A stretch of DNA of 57,201 nt from an uncultured Bacilli bacterium (GCA_934130105.1 CAKOXL010000005.1:1-57201), one strand, 5' to 3'. Positions 8,157-17,760 are shown, counted from the first letter of the stretch. The notes: generated from the sequence alone by a model not told the origin. Program-made: numbers and translations.

Positions 8157-9512
8157 ATGAACGATACAATTGCCGCTATTTCAACTACTTTAGGAGTAGG
8201 CGCTATTTCTATTATTAGAGTAAGTGGAAATGATGCTATAAAAATAGTAAATAAGATATTTAAAGGTAAAAATTTAGAAAAAGTAAAAACACATACCATT
8301 AACTATGGACATATTAAAGATAAAGATGAAATAATTGATGAAGTTTTAGTATCAGTTATGAAATCTCCTAAAACTTTCACAACTGAAGATGTCGTAGAAA
8401 TTAATTGCCATGGAGGTATTTCCACTACCAATAAAGTTTTGGAACTCGTATTAAATAATGGTGCAAGATTAGCGGAACCTGGTGAATTTACGAAAAGAGC
8501 TTTTTTAAATGGTAGAATAGATTTAACCCAAGCAGAATCTGTAATGGATTTAATCAATTCTAAGAATGAATCTAAAAGAAAAGTAGCAATCAAAGGTTTA
8601 AATGGTTATGTTAGTAATATTATTAGAAAGTTAAGACAAGAAATATTAGAGTTACTTGCATCAATTGAAGTAAATATTGATTATCCAGAATATGAAGATG
8701 CGATTGTGATGACTAATGATATCGTAAAGCCAAAGATTACTGAAATAAAAGGAAAATTAGCTAAAATTATTAACGAATCTGAAAACGGTAAGATTTTAAC
8801 TAGTGGTATTAAAACTATCATTATTGGAAAACCAAATGTAGGAAAAAGTAGTATTTTAAATAGATTATTAGATGAAGAAAAAGCAATTGTTACTGATATT
8901 GAAGGAACAACTCGTGATACAGTTGAAGGTTCTATTACGATTAATGGAGTATCTTTAAATATTATCGATACAGCTGGCATTCGTGAAACAGAAGATATTG
9001 TAGAGAAAATAGGGGTAGAGAAGAGTTTAAGTTTAATTAATGAAGCTGATTTAATTGTTATTGTTTTAAATAATAATGAAGAACTATCAGAAGAAGATAA
9101 GAAAATACTAACTGCTTGTAAAGATAAAAAGGTAATTGTTGTTATTAATAAAAGTGATTTAGAAAGAAAAATAAATTTAGCTGATATTAAATATCAAAAT
9201 ATTGTTTATACAAATACGATTGATTTAGATGGTATCAATTCTTTAAAAGAAAAGATAGTAGAATTATTTAATTTAAATGAGCTTGAACAACAAGATTATA
9301 CTTATCTAAGTAATGTAAGACAAATTTCACTAGCAAAAGAGGCATATCAAATTTTAGAAGAAGTAGAAAATGGCATAAAAAATGAAGTTCCAGTCGATAT
9401 GATAGAAATTGATATTAAGCGTGCTTGGGAGAAACTTGGTGAAATAATAGGTGAAACTTACACAGAAGAATTAATAGACCAATTATTTAGTCAGTTCTGT
9501 TTAGGTAAATAA
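8157..9512 (+). CDS. mnmE: tRNA modification GTPase MnmE
   Basis: With MnmG, MnmE installs the carboxymethylaminomethyl or aminomethyl group at U34 of tRNAs. The 451-residue protein has the N-terminal folate-binding domain (to about 115), helical domain and an inserted G domain with GKPNVGKSS, DTAGI and NKSD motifs, and ends in the FCLGK motif with the catalytic cysteine. I start at the ATG at 8157, which follows AGAGGTG, rather than an in-frame ATG at 8133 that lacks a ribosome-binding site. Confidence 0.96.
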   Translation: MNDTIAAISTTLGVGAISIIRVSGNDAIKIVNKIFKGKNLEKVKTHTINYGHIKDKDEIIDEVLVSVMKSPKTFTTEDVVEINCHGGISTTNKVLELVLNNGARLAEPGEFTKRAFLNGRIDLTQAESVMDLINSKNESKRKVAIKGLNGYVSNIIRKLRQEILELLASIEVNIDYPEYEDAIVMTNDIVKPKITEIKGKLAKIINESENGKILTSGIKTIIIGKPNVGKSSILNRLLDEEKAIVTDIEGTTRDTVEGSITINGVSLNIIDTAGIRETEDIVEKIGVEKSLSLINEADLIVIVLNNNEELSEEDKKILTACKDKKVIVVINKSDLERKINLADIKYQNIVYTNTIDLDGINSLKEKIVELFNLNELEQQDYTYLSNVRQISLAKEAYQILEEVENGIKNEVPVDMIEIDIKRAWEKLGEIIGETYTEELIDQLFSQFCLGK

Positions 9513-9560
9513 AATTATAAAAAGTGTTATATAAGTACAAAAATCATAATTTAAGATCAA

Positions 9561-9590
9561 AAATTATTTCCCGGGAAATAATTTTTTTCT
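9561..9590 (+). promoter_or_regulatory. Noc-binding site (NBS) inside a terminator-like palindrome
   Basis: The sequence ATTTCCCGGGAAAT at 9566-9579 is identical to the Noc-binding consensus known from Bacillus. It is the centre of a perfect 24-bp palindrome (9561-9584) followed by more T residues to 9587, so the same DNA could also form an mnmE terminator hairpin. A Noc-like gene lies about 2.7 kb downstream. I saw no second copy in the window. Confidence 0.8.
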
Positions 9591-9656
9591 ATTTCTACTA
9601 AAAAAATTAGAAATATAGTGTATAATAATTCCAGAAAAAAGAGGAAGTGTATCAAA

Positions 9657-11516
9657 ATGGAATATGATATTATCGTTGTAGGTGGAGGTCATGCTGGTTG
9701 CGAAGCATCGCTAGCATCGGCTCGTCTACATAATAAAACTTTATTAGTAACAGGAAATGTTAAAAATATTGCTGATATGCCATGTAATCCATCAATAGGT
9801 GGACCAGCGAAAGGAATTATTGTAAGAGAAATAGATGCTTTAGGTGGTGAAATGGCTAATAATATTGATCATAGCTGTTTGCAAGTCAAAATGTTAAATA
9901 CAAAAAAAGGTCCAGCTGTAAGAGCACTGAGAGCGCAAGGTGATAAAATTACTTATCCAAAAGCTATGCTAGAAACTATGAAAAATCAAGAAAATCTAGA
10001 GATTAAAGAGTCACTAGTAGAAGATTTAATCGTAGAAGATAATAAAGTAAAAGGTGTAGTTTTAGAAACGGGAGAAAAAATTTATGCCAAAGCAGTAGTT
10101 CTAACAACAGGAACATACTTAAAAGCAGTTATTTTAAGAGGAGCTAAAAAAACAGTTAGTGGTCCACACGGCGAAAGACCATCTAAATTTTTAAGTGATA
10201 AGCTAAGGGAGTATGGATTTACGATTCAAAGATTAAAAACAGGAACTCCTCAAAGAATCGATAAAAATAGTATTGATTATTCAAAAACTAGTCTAGAACC
10301 AGGTGATAGCATTCCACATACTTTCTCATTTGATAATGATCCACTTTATAAAGTAGAAGACCAAGTGCCATGTCATCTAATCTATACAACGAAAGAAACT
10401 CATAAAATTATTATGGATAATCTAGAAAAATCAAGTATGTATGGTGGTTATGTAGAAGGAATTGGTCCTAGATATTGTCCTTCCATAGAAGATAAAGTCG
10501 TTCGTTTTAAAGATAAAGAAAGGCATCAATTATTCCTAGAACCAGAAAGTTTGTATTATGATGATATTTACATTCAAGGTTTTTCAACTAGTATGCCAGA
10601 AGAAATTCAAGATTTAATGGTTCATAGTTTGCCAGGTTTAGAACATGCCAAAATATTAAAATATGCCTACGCTATTGAATATGATGCCATAGATCCTCTA
10701 CAATTAAAGCAGTCACTTGAAACTAAAATACTTGAAAATCTATTTACAGCCGGACAAATAAACGGTACAAGTGGTTACGAAGAAGCAGCAGGGCAAGGAT
10801 TAATAGCTGGTATCAATGCATCTCGCAAGATTCATAACCAAGAACCATTAATTCTTAAAAGAAATGAAGCCTATATTGGTGTATTAATTGATGATTTAGT
10901 AACAAAAGGTACCAAGGAGCCATATCGTATGTTAACATCTCGTGCTGAATATCGTCTATTACTTCGTCATGATAATGCTGATTTAAGATTAAGAGAATAT
11001 GGTCATGAAATAGGTTTAATAACAGAAGAAAGATATCAAAAGTTTATAGAAAAGAAGAATCAAATCCAAGAATTAGTTAATCTATTAAAAGAAAATAAAA
11101 TTACTCCTACAAAAGATACCAATGAGTATTTAACTAGTATTAATTCAACTAAGTTATTAGATGGTATTACATTATATGAACTATTAAAAAGACCAGAAAT
11201 AACATTTACTAACATAAAACACTTTATAGATATTAACTATAGTGATGAAGTAGTAGAACAAGTTGAAATAATGGATAAGTATGAAGGTTACATTGTAAAA
11301 GCAAATAGAGAAGCAGAAAAAATGTTAGACTTAGAAAAAGTAAAAATTCCAGAAGATATAAACTATGATAATGTTCATAACTTAGCTAGTGAGGCAAGAC
11401 AAAAATTAGCCCAAGTAAGACCAACTACTATCGCACAAGCTTCTCGTATTAGTGGTGTTAATCCTGCTGATGTTTCTATATTAATGGTTTATTTAAAAAA
11501 GGAAAAAAGAATATGA
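9657..11516 (+). CDS. mnmG: tRNA uridine 5-carboxymethylaminomethyl modification enzyme MnmG
   Basis: MnmG (GidA) is the FAD enzyme that partners MnmE in wobble-uridine modification. The 619-residue product opens with the dinucleotide-binding GGGHAGCEAS motif and has the family blocks MPCNPSIGGPAKG and GTSGYEEAAGQGL. I choose the ATG at 9657 behind AGAGGAAG; a longer in-frame start at 9618 overlaps the probable -10 (TATAAT, 9621-9626). The stop overlaps the rsmG start as ATGA. Confidence 0.97.
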   Translation: MEYDIIVVGGGHAGCEASLASARLHNKTLLVTGNVKNIADMPCNPSIGGPAKGIIVREIDALGGEMANNIDHSCLQVKMLNTKKGPAVRALRAQGDKITYPKAMLETMKNQENLEIKESLVEDLIVEDNKVKGVVLETGEKIYAKAVVLTTGTYLKAVILRGAKKTVSGPHGERPSKFLSDKLREYGFTIQRLKTGTPQRIDKNSIDYSKTSLEPGDSIPHTFSFDNDPLYKVEDQVPCHLIYTTKETHKIIMDNLEKSSMYGGYVEGIGPRYCPSIEDKVVRFKDKERHQLFLEPESLYYDDIYIQGFSTSMPEEIQDLMVHSLPGLEHAKILKYAYAIEYDAIDPLQLKQSLETKILENLFTAGQINGTSGYEEAAGQGLIAGINASRKIHNQEPLILKRNEAYIGVLIDDLVTKGTKEPYRMLTSRAEYRLLLRHDNADLRLREYGHEIGLITEERYQKFIEKKNQIQELVNLLKENKITPTKDTNEYLTSINSTKLLDGITLYELLKRPEITFTNIKHFIDINYSDEVVEQVEIMDKYEGYIVKANREAEKMLDLEKVKIPEDINYDNVHNLASEARQKLAQVRPTTIAQASRISGVNPADVSILMVYLKKEKRI

Positions 11517-12205
11517 ATTTAGATTTATTTATAGAACAAACAAAAAAACTAGGTATCACTTTAACAGATTTGCAACTAGAAAAATTAAATAAATTTTATG
11601 AATTATTAATTTCATGGAATCAAAAAATGAATCTAACTAGAATAACAGAAAAAGAAGATGTTTATTTAAAACATTTCTATGATAGTCTAACAATTAGTAA
11701 AGTAATAGATTTAAACCAAGACTTAACTTTATGTGATGTTGGTAGTGGTGCTGGATTTCCAGGAATTGTTTTAAAAATCTGTTTTCCTAACTTAAAAATA
11801 ACTTTACTAGATTCTCTTCAAAAAAGAGTAAATTATTTAAATGAAATAATAAAAGAATTAGATTTAAAAGATATAGAAGCTATTCATACTAGAGCAGAAG
11901 ATTATGCAAAACAAAATCGTGAAAAGTTCGATATTGTAACAGCAAGAGCAGTAGCTAATCTTAAAATGTTATCAGAATTATGCATTCCAATGGTAAAAGT
12001 AAATGGTTTATTTATTGCGATGAAAGCAAATATTGAAGAAGAAATTGAAAATAGCACTGAAATATTAAAAAAATTGGATAGTAGAATAGAAAAAATAGAA
12101 ACATTCTATTTACCAATTGAAAATAGTATCCGCAATATTATTCTGATTCAAAAACAAAAACCAACCAATACTTTGTATCCACGAAGAATAGAAAAAATGA
12201 AATAA
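11513..12205 (+). CDS. rsmG: 16S rRNA m7G527 methyltransferase RsmG
   Basis: RsmG (GidB) uses S-adenosylmethionine to methylate G527 of 16S rRNA, the position linked to low-level streptomycin resistance. The 230-residue protein has the SAM-binding motif DVGSGAGFPGI near residue 75, TLLDSLQKRVNYL and the TARAVANL block near 145. It overlaps mnmG by four bases and is closed by a terminator, ending the mnmE-mnmG-rsmG segment. Confidence 0.97.
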   Translation: MNLDLFIEQTKKLGITLTDLQLEKLNKFYELLISWNQKMNLTRITEKEDVYLKHFYDSLTISKVIDLNQDLTLCDVGSGAGFPGIVLKICFPNLKITLLDSLQKRVNYLNEIIKELDLKDIEAIHTRAEDYAKQNREKFDIVTARAVANLKMLSELCIPMVKVNGLFIAMKANIEEEIENSTEILKKLDSRIEKIETFYLPIENSIRNIILIQKQKPTNTLYPRRIEKMK

Positions 12206-12221
12206 AAAAAGAAATCTTAAG

Positions 12222-12252
12222 AAGTCAAAACACCTAAATTTGACTTTTTTTC
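12222..12252 (+). terminator. Terminator after rsmG
   Basis: AAGTCAAA (12222-12229) pairs perfectly with TTTGACTT (12239-12246) around a 9-base loop and is followed by a T-run. Confidence 0.85.
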
Positions 12253-12280
12253 TTGTAAGAATGTAAAATTATGCTATAAT
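12253..12280 (+). promoter_or_regulatory. noc promoter
   Basis: TTGTAA (12253-12258) and an extended -10 (TGC then TATAAT, 12275-12280) are spaced by 16 bp, 43 bp ahead of the noc start. Noc is therefore probably transcribed separately from rsmG. Confidence 0.65.
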
Positions 12281-12323
12281 GTTTATAGAATAAAAGAGTA
12301 GAAAGAGTGAAAAGAGGGTAATT

Positions 12324-13358
12324 ATGGATAGAGAAGTTGTAGACTTATACCTAGATGATATTATTCCTAACCGTTTTCAACCACGTGAAGTTTTTAATGA
12401 AGAAGCATTGAGAGAACTATCAGCTTCTATTAAAGAACATGGAGTAATTCAACCAATTATTGTTAGAAAAATTGGCGATAAATATGAAATTATAGCTGGA
12501 GAAAGAAGATATAAAGCATCTACTATGGCTGGATTAACTAAAATTCCTGCAATTATTAGAAATTTAGATGATAAAGAGGCATCTAAAGTAGCATTACTAG
12601 AAAACTTACAAAGAAAAGACTTATCAGCAATAGAAGAAGCAAGAACATATCAAAAAATTCTAGAATTAGACTCTATGACACAAGAAGAATTAGGTCGTAC
12701 TATGGGAAAATCTCAAGCAGCTATTGCCAATAAAATGCGTTTATTATCTTTACCTGATGAAGTACAAGAAGCATTACTACAAGATAAAATATCAGAGCGT
12801 CATGCAAGAAGTTTACTTAATTTAGATTCTAGCGAAGAACAAATTAGTATGTTGAAGAAAATTATTGATAACCGTCTGACTGTAAGAGAACTTGACAATG
12901 AAATTAAAGCACTAAAAGATGATACAATTAGAATCTCTCCACCAGTTATAGAACCATCTTCTAATACATTAGAACAAAATCAACAAAATAATTCCACTGC
13001 CAGTGCAACTATAAATAATGATTTAATAGCTAGTTATAATTTAGATAGTATCCCACAACCAAAAGATGATGCATTAGAAATTTTAGATGATTTTAATGAC
13101 GGTTTAGATGATAATATAGATAACAAAGATGTAATAGAAACAAAAGATCCTGTTTTAACTCAGCCAGAGTCAGACTTTGAGCAAATTAATGATTTATTAA
13201 GATCTCCTAAAATGCATAGTTATACTCTTAAGGACGCTGTATCAGAAATTAGAAATACAACATCAAAACTTGAAAATAAAGGGTTCGATATAAGAGTTGA
13301 AGAAATGGATTTTGAAAATACATATCAAATAGTTATAAAAATAGAAAAAGATAAATAA
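12324..13358 (+). CDS. noc: Nucleoid occlusion protein Noc (ParB family)
   Basis: Noc is a CTP-dependent ParB-family protein that spreads from NBS sites and stops division over the nucleoid. The 344-residue product has the CTP-binding domain (NRFQPR, GERRYKA, NLQRKDLS), then a helix-turn-helix with GKSQAAIANKMRLL and SERHARSLL. Gln, Lys and Arg at three of the four positions that separate Noc from ParB specificity match Noc; the fourth is Ser instead of Lys. The location between rsmG and parA is that of Noc in Bacillus. Two oddities: the N-terminal amphipathic membrane helix is missing (no upstream in-frame start before a stop at 12291), and an acidic linker of about 100 residues precedes the C-terminal dimerisation domain. 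Confidence 0.87.
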   Translation: MDREVVDLYLDDIIPNRFQPREVFNEEALRELSASIKEHGVIQPIIVRKIGDKYEIIAGERRYKASTMAGLTKIPAIIRNLDDKEASKVALLENLQRKDLSAIEEARTYQKILELDSMTQEELGRTMGKSQAAIANKMRLLSLPDEVQEALLQDKISERHARSLLNLDSSEEQISMLKKIIDNRLTVRELDNEIKALKDDTIRISPPVIEPSSNTLEQNQQNNSTASATINNDLIASYNLDSIPQPKDDALEILDDFNDGLDDNIDNKDVIETKDPVLTQPESDFEQINDLLRSPKMHSYTLKDAVSEIRNTTSKLENKGFDIRVEEMDFENTYQIVIKIEKDK

Positions 13359-13383
13359 AAAGTAGAAGTTCTACTTTTTTTTT
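13356..13383 (+). terminator. Terminator after noc
   Basis: AAAGTAGAA and TTCTACTTT arms flank a single G, followed by nine T residues, immediately after the noc stop. Confidence 0.8.
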
Positions 13384-13453
13384 GAAAAAGCATTTCATAA
13401 TTGTATTTTATTTGTTAAAATAGAGTAGTACAAAAGAAAAGGTGGTAGTGCAG

Positions 13454-14242
13454 ATGGGAAAAGTTATTTCATTAGTAAATCAAAAAGGCGGAGTTGGAAA
13501 AACAACAACAAGTATCAATCTTTCTGCATCCTTAGCATATCTTGGAAAAAAGGTATTACTAATTGACTTAGATCCACAGGGTAATACAACAACAGGTGTA
13601 GGAATTAATAAAGGTGATATTTCTAACAGTGTTCATGAAGTGCTAACTGGAAAATGCGAAATAACAGATGCAATAATTAAGACAAAATATAAAAACCTTT
13701 ATGTTTTACCAGCAACAATTAATTTAGCTGGAATTGATATTGAATTAGTTGAAAAAAGTAAAACTAACCAAGGGTTTGTTAAAAATGCCCAATTAAAAAC
13801 ATTCTTGGATCCAATTAAAGACTTGTTTAACTATGTTATTATTGATTGCCCTCCTTCATTGGGCTTAATAACAACCAATGCTTTAATGGCTTCAGACTCA
13901 GTTATTATACCAGTTCAATGTGAATTCTTCGCTCTAGAAGGAATTACACAATTATTAAACACTATTATGCTAGCACAAAAAAATCTAAATCCAAACCTAG
14001 ATATTGAAGGTGTTTTACTTACTATGTTAGATTCAAGGACATTACTAGGATTAGAAGTAGTAGAAGATATTAGAAGATTTTTCAAAGAAAGGGTTTATAA
14101 TACAATAATACCTAGACTTGTTAAATTGACTGAAGCTCCATCACATGGTAAACCAATAATAGCATATGATCCAAAACATAGGGCAACAGAAGCATATATA
14201 AATTTAGCAAAGGAAGTGATTGCAAGAAATGGAGACATCTAG
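13454..14242 (+). CDS. parA: Chromosome partitioning ATPase ParA/Soj
   Basis: Soj is a Walker-type ATPase that works with ParB in origin segregation and controls DnaA. The 262-residue product has the deviant Walker A KGGVGKTTTS (residues 11-20), the A' motif LIDLDPQGNTT and Walker B YVIIDCPPSLG. The ATG at 13454 has AGGTGG 8 bases upstream and is preferred to an in-frame ATG at 13442 within that ribosome-binding site. parB overlaps its 3' end. Confidence 0.96.
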   Translation: MGKVISLVNQKGGVGKTTTSINLSASLAYLGKKVLLIDLDPQGNTTTGVGINKGDISNSVHEVLTGKCEITDAIIKTKYKNLYVLPATINLAGIDIELVEKSKTNQGFVKNAQLKTFLDPIKDLFNYVIIDCPPSLGLITTNALMASDSVIIPVQCEFFALEGITQLLNTIMLAQKNLNPNLDIEGVLLTMLDSRTLLGLEVVEDIRRFFKERVYNTIIPRLVKLTEAPSHGKPIIAYDPKHRATEAYINLAKEVIARNGDI

Positions 14243-15110
14243 AAGAAAAGCTCTAGGTAGAGGCCTAGAAGAATTATTTAATAATGAACCAATGGATTAC
14301 GAAAAAATAGAAGAAAAGATAATAGAAGAAACAGATAACGATAGTATAATAGAAATTCCACTATCAGAACTACGAAGTAACCCTTATCAGCCTAGAAAGA
14401 ATTTTGATGAAAAGGCTTTACAAGAATTAGCTGATTCTATTAAAGAACATGGTGTATTTCAACCAATTATTGCTAAGAAAAGTATAAAAGGTTATGAAAT
14501 AATAGCTGGAGAACGTAGAGTAAAAGCATCAATGCTAGCAGGAAAGACAACTATACCAGCTATTATTCGTGATTTTTCTGATCAAGATATGATGGAAATT
14601 GCTCTATTAGAAAATCTTCAAAGAGAAAATTTAAATGCATTAGAAGAATCTATGGCTTATAAAAAATTATTAGATGAACTTAATCTAACACAAGAAGAAC
14701 TATCAAAAAGACTGGGTAAAAGTAGAAGCCACATTACTAACATGTTGGGACTACTTACTTTACCAGAAGATGTAAAAGATATGATTATGGATGGTAAACT
14801 ATCAATGAGTCATGCTAGAGTTTTAAGTAAAATAGAAGATAATGAAAAAGTAAGAGAACTAGCAGATAAAATTATAGTTGATGGTTTAAGCGTTCGTGAA
14901 ATTGAAGAAATGTCACATAACGATCAAATAGGTAAAAAAAATCTACAAGTAAGGCACGACACTAATCGTAATGAATATAAAGTTATTGAAGAGGAATTAT
15001 CAGAAAAATTAGGTACTAAAGTTAAAATTAAGAATAATAAAATAGAAGTTCAATTTGTAAATTCTAATGACTTAAATAGAATATTAGAAATTATAGGGTT
15101 AGATAATTAA
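14229..15110 (+). CDS. parB: Chromosome partitioning protein ParB/Spo0J
   Basis: ParB binds parS near the origin, slides as a CTP-dependent clamp and loads condensin. The 293-residue product shows the N-terminal RRKALGRGLEELF motif that stimulates ParA, the CTP-binding NPYQPR, GERRVKA and LLENLQREN boxes, and a helix-turn-helix with GKSRSHITN, where Arg at the specificity position is ParB-like. The ATG at 14229 is chosen over a TTG at 14220 that is too close to the AAGGAAGTG ribosome-binding site. It overlaps parA by 14 bp. No parS match was seen in the window. Confidence 0.95.
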   Translation: METSRRKALGRGLEELFNNEPMDYEKIEEKIIEETDNDSIIEIPLSELRSNPYQPRKNFDEKALQELADSIKEHGVFQPIIAKKSIKGYEIIAGERRVKASMLAGKTTIPAIIRDFSDQDMMEIALLENLQRENLNALEESMAYKKLLDELNLTQEELSKRLGKSRSHITNMLGLLTLPEDVKDMIMDGKLSMSHARVLSKIEDNEKVRELADKIIVDGLSVREIEEMSHNDQIGKKNLQVRHDTNRNEYKVIEEELSEKLGTKVKIKNNKIEVQFVNSNDLNRILEIIGLDN

Positions 15111-15919
15111 TGTTAGAAAAGATTATGATTCCTCAGATATATTTACCAATTATATATATTTTTATTGCTGTATTAATAAATAGCATGCTAAAGCGACTTC
15201 TAGATAGAATTATCAAAAGGAAACAGGAAACTTATAATAAAAATAGCTATAACTATAAAAAAACAGAAACTTTCAAAGTCCTTTTAAAAAATATCATCAA
15301 ATACATAATTATAGTGTTTTTAATACTAGCTATTTTAACAGTATATGGCATCGATGTAACTTCAGTATTAGCCGGTTTAGGTATAGTTGGAGTTGTCTTA
15401 GGTTTAGCACTGCAAGATCTAGCAAAAGATATTATAGCTGGTTTTAGTATTATTTTGGAAAATCAGTATGCAATAGGTGATACTATTTCCATCTCAGGAT
15501 TTAAAGGGGAAGTTATTTTTTTAGGGCTAAAAACAACCAAAATAAAGAATTATGAAGGTCAAGTAAAGATTATTGCTAATCGTAATGCAACAGAAGTAAT
15601 CAATTATAGTATGGAAAATTCTCTTGCAATTGTTGATGTTGATGTAAGTTATGAGGAAGATAATGAAAAAGTAGAACAGGTGCTTAATAAACTAGCAGAA
15701 GAATTAACAAGAATCTTGCCCAAACTAAAGGGAAAAGTAGAATTACTTGGCATTCAAGAACTATCATCGAGTTCAGTTAGGTATAGAATTATTGCTCCAA
15801 CTATTTCTATGGAGCACTTTGATATAGAAAGAAAAATAAGAAAGTCAGTAAAAGAAAGATTGGATAAAGAAAATATTAAAATTCCATATCAACAAATTGA
15901 GGTGCATAATGGAAACTAA
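15110..15919 (+). CDS. Small-conductance mechanosensitive channel, MscS family
   Basis: MscS channels open under membrane tension to release osmolytes. The 269-residue protein has two or three N-terminal membrane segments, the pore-lining helix with the Gly/Ala pattern VLAGLGIVGVVLGLALQDLA (about residues 84-103), and the cytosolic beta domain beginning QYAIGDTISISGFKGEV. It resembles YkuT-type small MscS proteins. The ATG overlaps the parB stop by one base, making it part of the parA-parB transcript, a position not found in Bacillus. Confidence 0.88.
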   Translation: MLEKIMIPQIYLPIIYIFIAVLINSMLKRLLDRIIKRKQETYNKNSYNYKKTETFKVLLKNIIKYIIIVFLILAILTVYGIDVTSVLAGLGIVGVVLGLALQDLAKDIIAGFSIILENQYAIGDTISISGFKGEVIFLGLKTTKIKNYEGQVKIIANRNATEVINYSMENSLAIVDVDVSYEEDNEKVEQVLNKLAEELTRILPKLKGKVELLGIQELSSSSVRYRIIAPTISMEHFDIERKIRKSVKERLDKENIKIPYQQIEVHNGN

Positions 15920-16103
15920 AGATTATAAATTGGGCGATAAGGTTATAATGAAAAAAGCTCATCCTTGTGGAACTAATCTCTGGGAAATAATAAGATTAGG
16001 TGTTGATGTTAAGATTAAATGTTGTAACTGTAATCATGTAGTAATGATTCCTAGGATTGAGTTTAATCGTAAATTAAAAAAGATAAATAAAAGTGAGGAT
16101 TAG
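15909..16103 (+). CDS. DUF951 family zinc-finger-like protein (YyzM type)
   Basis: A 64-residue protein starting METKDYKLGDKVIMKKAHPC, with conserved HPCG and a CCNCNHVVMIPR segment; the cysteines suggest a metal site. DUF951 proteins of unknown function lie near parB and ychF in many Bacillota, as here. The ATG at 15909 follows GAGGTG inside the mscS 3' end, so translation is probably coupled. Confidence 0.88.
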   Translation: METKDYKLGDKVIMKKAHPCGTNLWEIIRLGVDVKIKCCNCNHVVMIPRIEFNRKLKKINKSED

Positions 16104-16107
16104 TAGT

Positions 16108-17706
16108 ATGAAGGAAAAGAAAAAGTTAAAGCTCAAGAAGTTTTATCTGCATCCGGTAACTACTTTTATTATATTAACATTTGTAGTTATAATATTGAGT
16201 GGTATTTTTTCATTATTTGGTATGCAAGCAACATATTCCGTTTTAAATAGTAAAACGGGGCAATTAGAAACGACACTAGTAACAGTTGAAAATTTATTTG
16301 GGTTTAATGGTTTAAAATACTTAATAAGTAATGCAGCTAAGAATTTTATCAGTTTTACTACACTTAGTAACTTATTAATTGCTTTAATTGGTTTAGGTAT
16401 AGCGCAAGCAACTGGGTTAATGGAAGTTTTTATTAAAAGAGTACTAACCAAAATAGACAATAAGAAAATAACATTCATAATAATATTTTTGGCAACCATT
16501 TCAAGTTTAATTAATGACATTGGCTATGTTATATTAATTCCTATTGCAGCTTTAATTTTTAAAGAAAATAATCGTAATCCACTAGCTGGTATTGTTGCAG
16601 CTTTTTGTGGCGTAGCATTTGGCTATGGTGCAACGATATTTGTAGGCTCAATGGAAGTTAACTTAATATCAATAACAGAAGCATCAGCTAGATTGATAGA
16701 TTCTTCTTACCATGTTGCTTTGACATCTAACCTAGTTATAATAATAGTATCATCAATCATTTTATCAATAATTGGTACCATTATAGTTGAAAAAAATATT
16801 ATCCCAAGAATAGGAAAATATAAAGAAAAAAATGAATTATCAAAAACACAGGAAATAGAAATAATTGAGACCGTTGAAGAAGAAGAACAAAGAAAACTAG
16901 CTGAAGAAATTTATGAAAAAAGAGGAATAAAATACACCGTAATAGCATCAATCATTTTTGCTATATTCTTTATATATTCCCTAATACCAAATTTACCATT
17001 TTCAGGATTACTTCTTAATATGGAAGAAAAGACATATCTTGGGCAAACATTTGGAACCAACTCTTATTTCCAAGATGGTTTTACTTTTATGGTTTCACTA
17101 TTCTTTATAATAACAGGACTAGCTTATGGAATAGGTGCTAAGACAATAAAAAACGATCGTGAATTATTAGTAGAATCTGGAAACTATATGTTAGAAGTAA
17201 CAGCATTAATTCCAATGGTATTTTTTGCAACACAGTTTATTGCCGTTTTTAGAAAAACAAATATTGCTACAATACTTACTGCATGGGGAGCTAATATAAT
17301 AAATAGTGTTGATTTTACAGGCATTCCATTAATATTACTAGTAGTAATAATTTTCTCATTTGTTAATTTATTTAACACAACTCCAACAGCAAAGTGGACA
17401 ATATTAGCACCAATTGTAGTTCCTAAACTAATGCAAAGTAACATATCACCAGAATTCAGTCAATTTATACTAAGAGCTACTGATTCAATGACAAAAGGTA
17501 TAACACCACTTCTTACATATTTTGTTATTTTTGTTGGATACTTAAATATATATAACCCAAATAAAAAAAGACCTATTACAATAGGAATGGCCTTAAAAAT
17601 AATCGCACCATATTGTTTAATTATAAGTCTTGTCTGGTTATCAATAATAGTTTTATGGTATTTAACAGGTCTTCCAATTGGAATTGGTATATTTCCGACA
17701 TTATAG
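16108..17706 (+). CDS. AbgT-family transporter
   Basis: AbgT-family proteins are inner-membrane transporters or exporters, first known for p-aminobenzoyl-glutamate uptake. The 532-residue protein has about 11 to 13 predicted membrane segments and the family pattern HPVTTF near the N-terminus, LINDIGYVILIPIAALIF, the NPLAGIVAAFCGVAFGYGA loop and late NLFNTTPTAKWTILAPIVVP. A charged cytosolic linker lies around residues 235-275. The start ATG has GTGAGGAT upstream. Substrate cannot be told from sequence. Confidence 0.85.
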   Translation: MKEKKKLKLKKFYLHPVTTFIILTFVVIILSGIFSLFGMQATYSVLNSKTGQLETTLVTVENLFGFNGLKYLISNAAKNFISFTTLSNLLIALIGLGIAQATGLMEVFIKRVLTKIDNKKITFIIIFLATISSLINDIGYVILIPIAALIFKENNRNPLAGIVAAFCGVAFGYGATIFVGSMEVNLISITEASARLIDSSYHVALTSNLVIIIVSSIILSIIGTIIVEKNIIPRIGKYKEKNELSKTQEIEIIETVEEEEQRKLAEEIYEKRGIKYTVIASIIFAIFFIYSLIPNLPFSGLLLNMEEKTYLGQTFGTNSYFQDGFTFMVSLFFIITGLAYGIGAKTIKNDRELLVESGNYMLEVTALIPMVFFATQFIAVFRKTNIATILTAWGANIINSVDFTGIPLILLVVIIFSFVNLFNTTPTAKWTILAPIVVPKLMQSNISPEFSQFILRATDSMTKGITPLLTYFVIFVGYLNIYNPNKKRPITIGMALKIIAPYCLIISLVWLSIIVLWYLTGLPIGIGIFPTL

Positions 17707-17760
17707 TAACATTTAAAGTAAATACGTGATATAATACATTTTAAGAAAAGAGGTATAACT

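Noticed and set aside
12378..12393. CACGTG core suggesting a parS site within noc
   Set aside because: Outside the central hexamer and two flanking A residues it does not match the parS palindrome; it is simply the codons for Gln-Pro-Arg-Glu.
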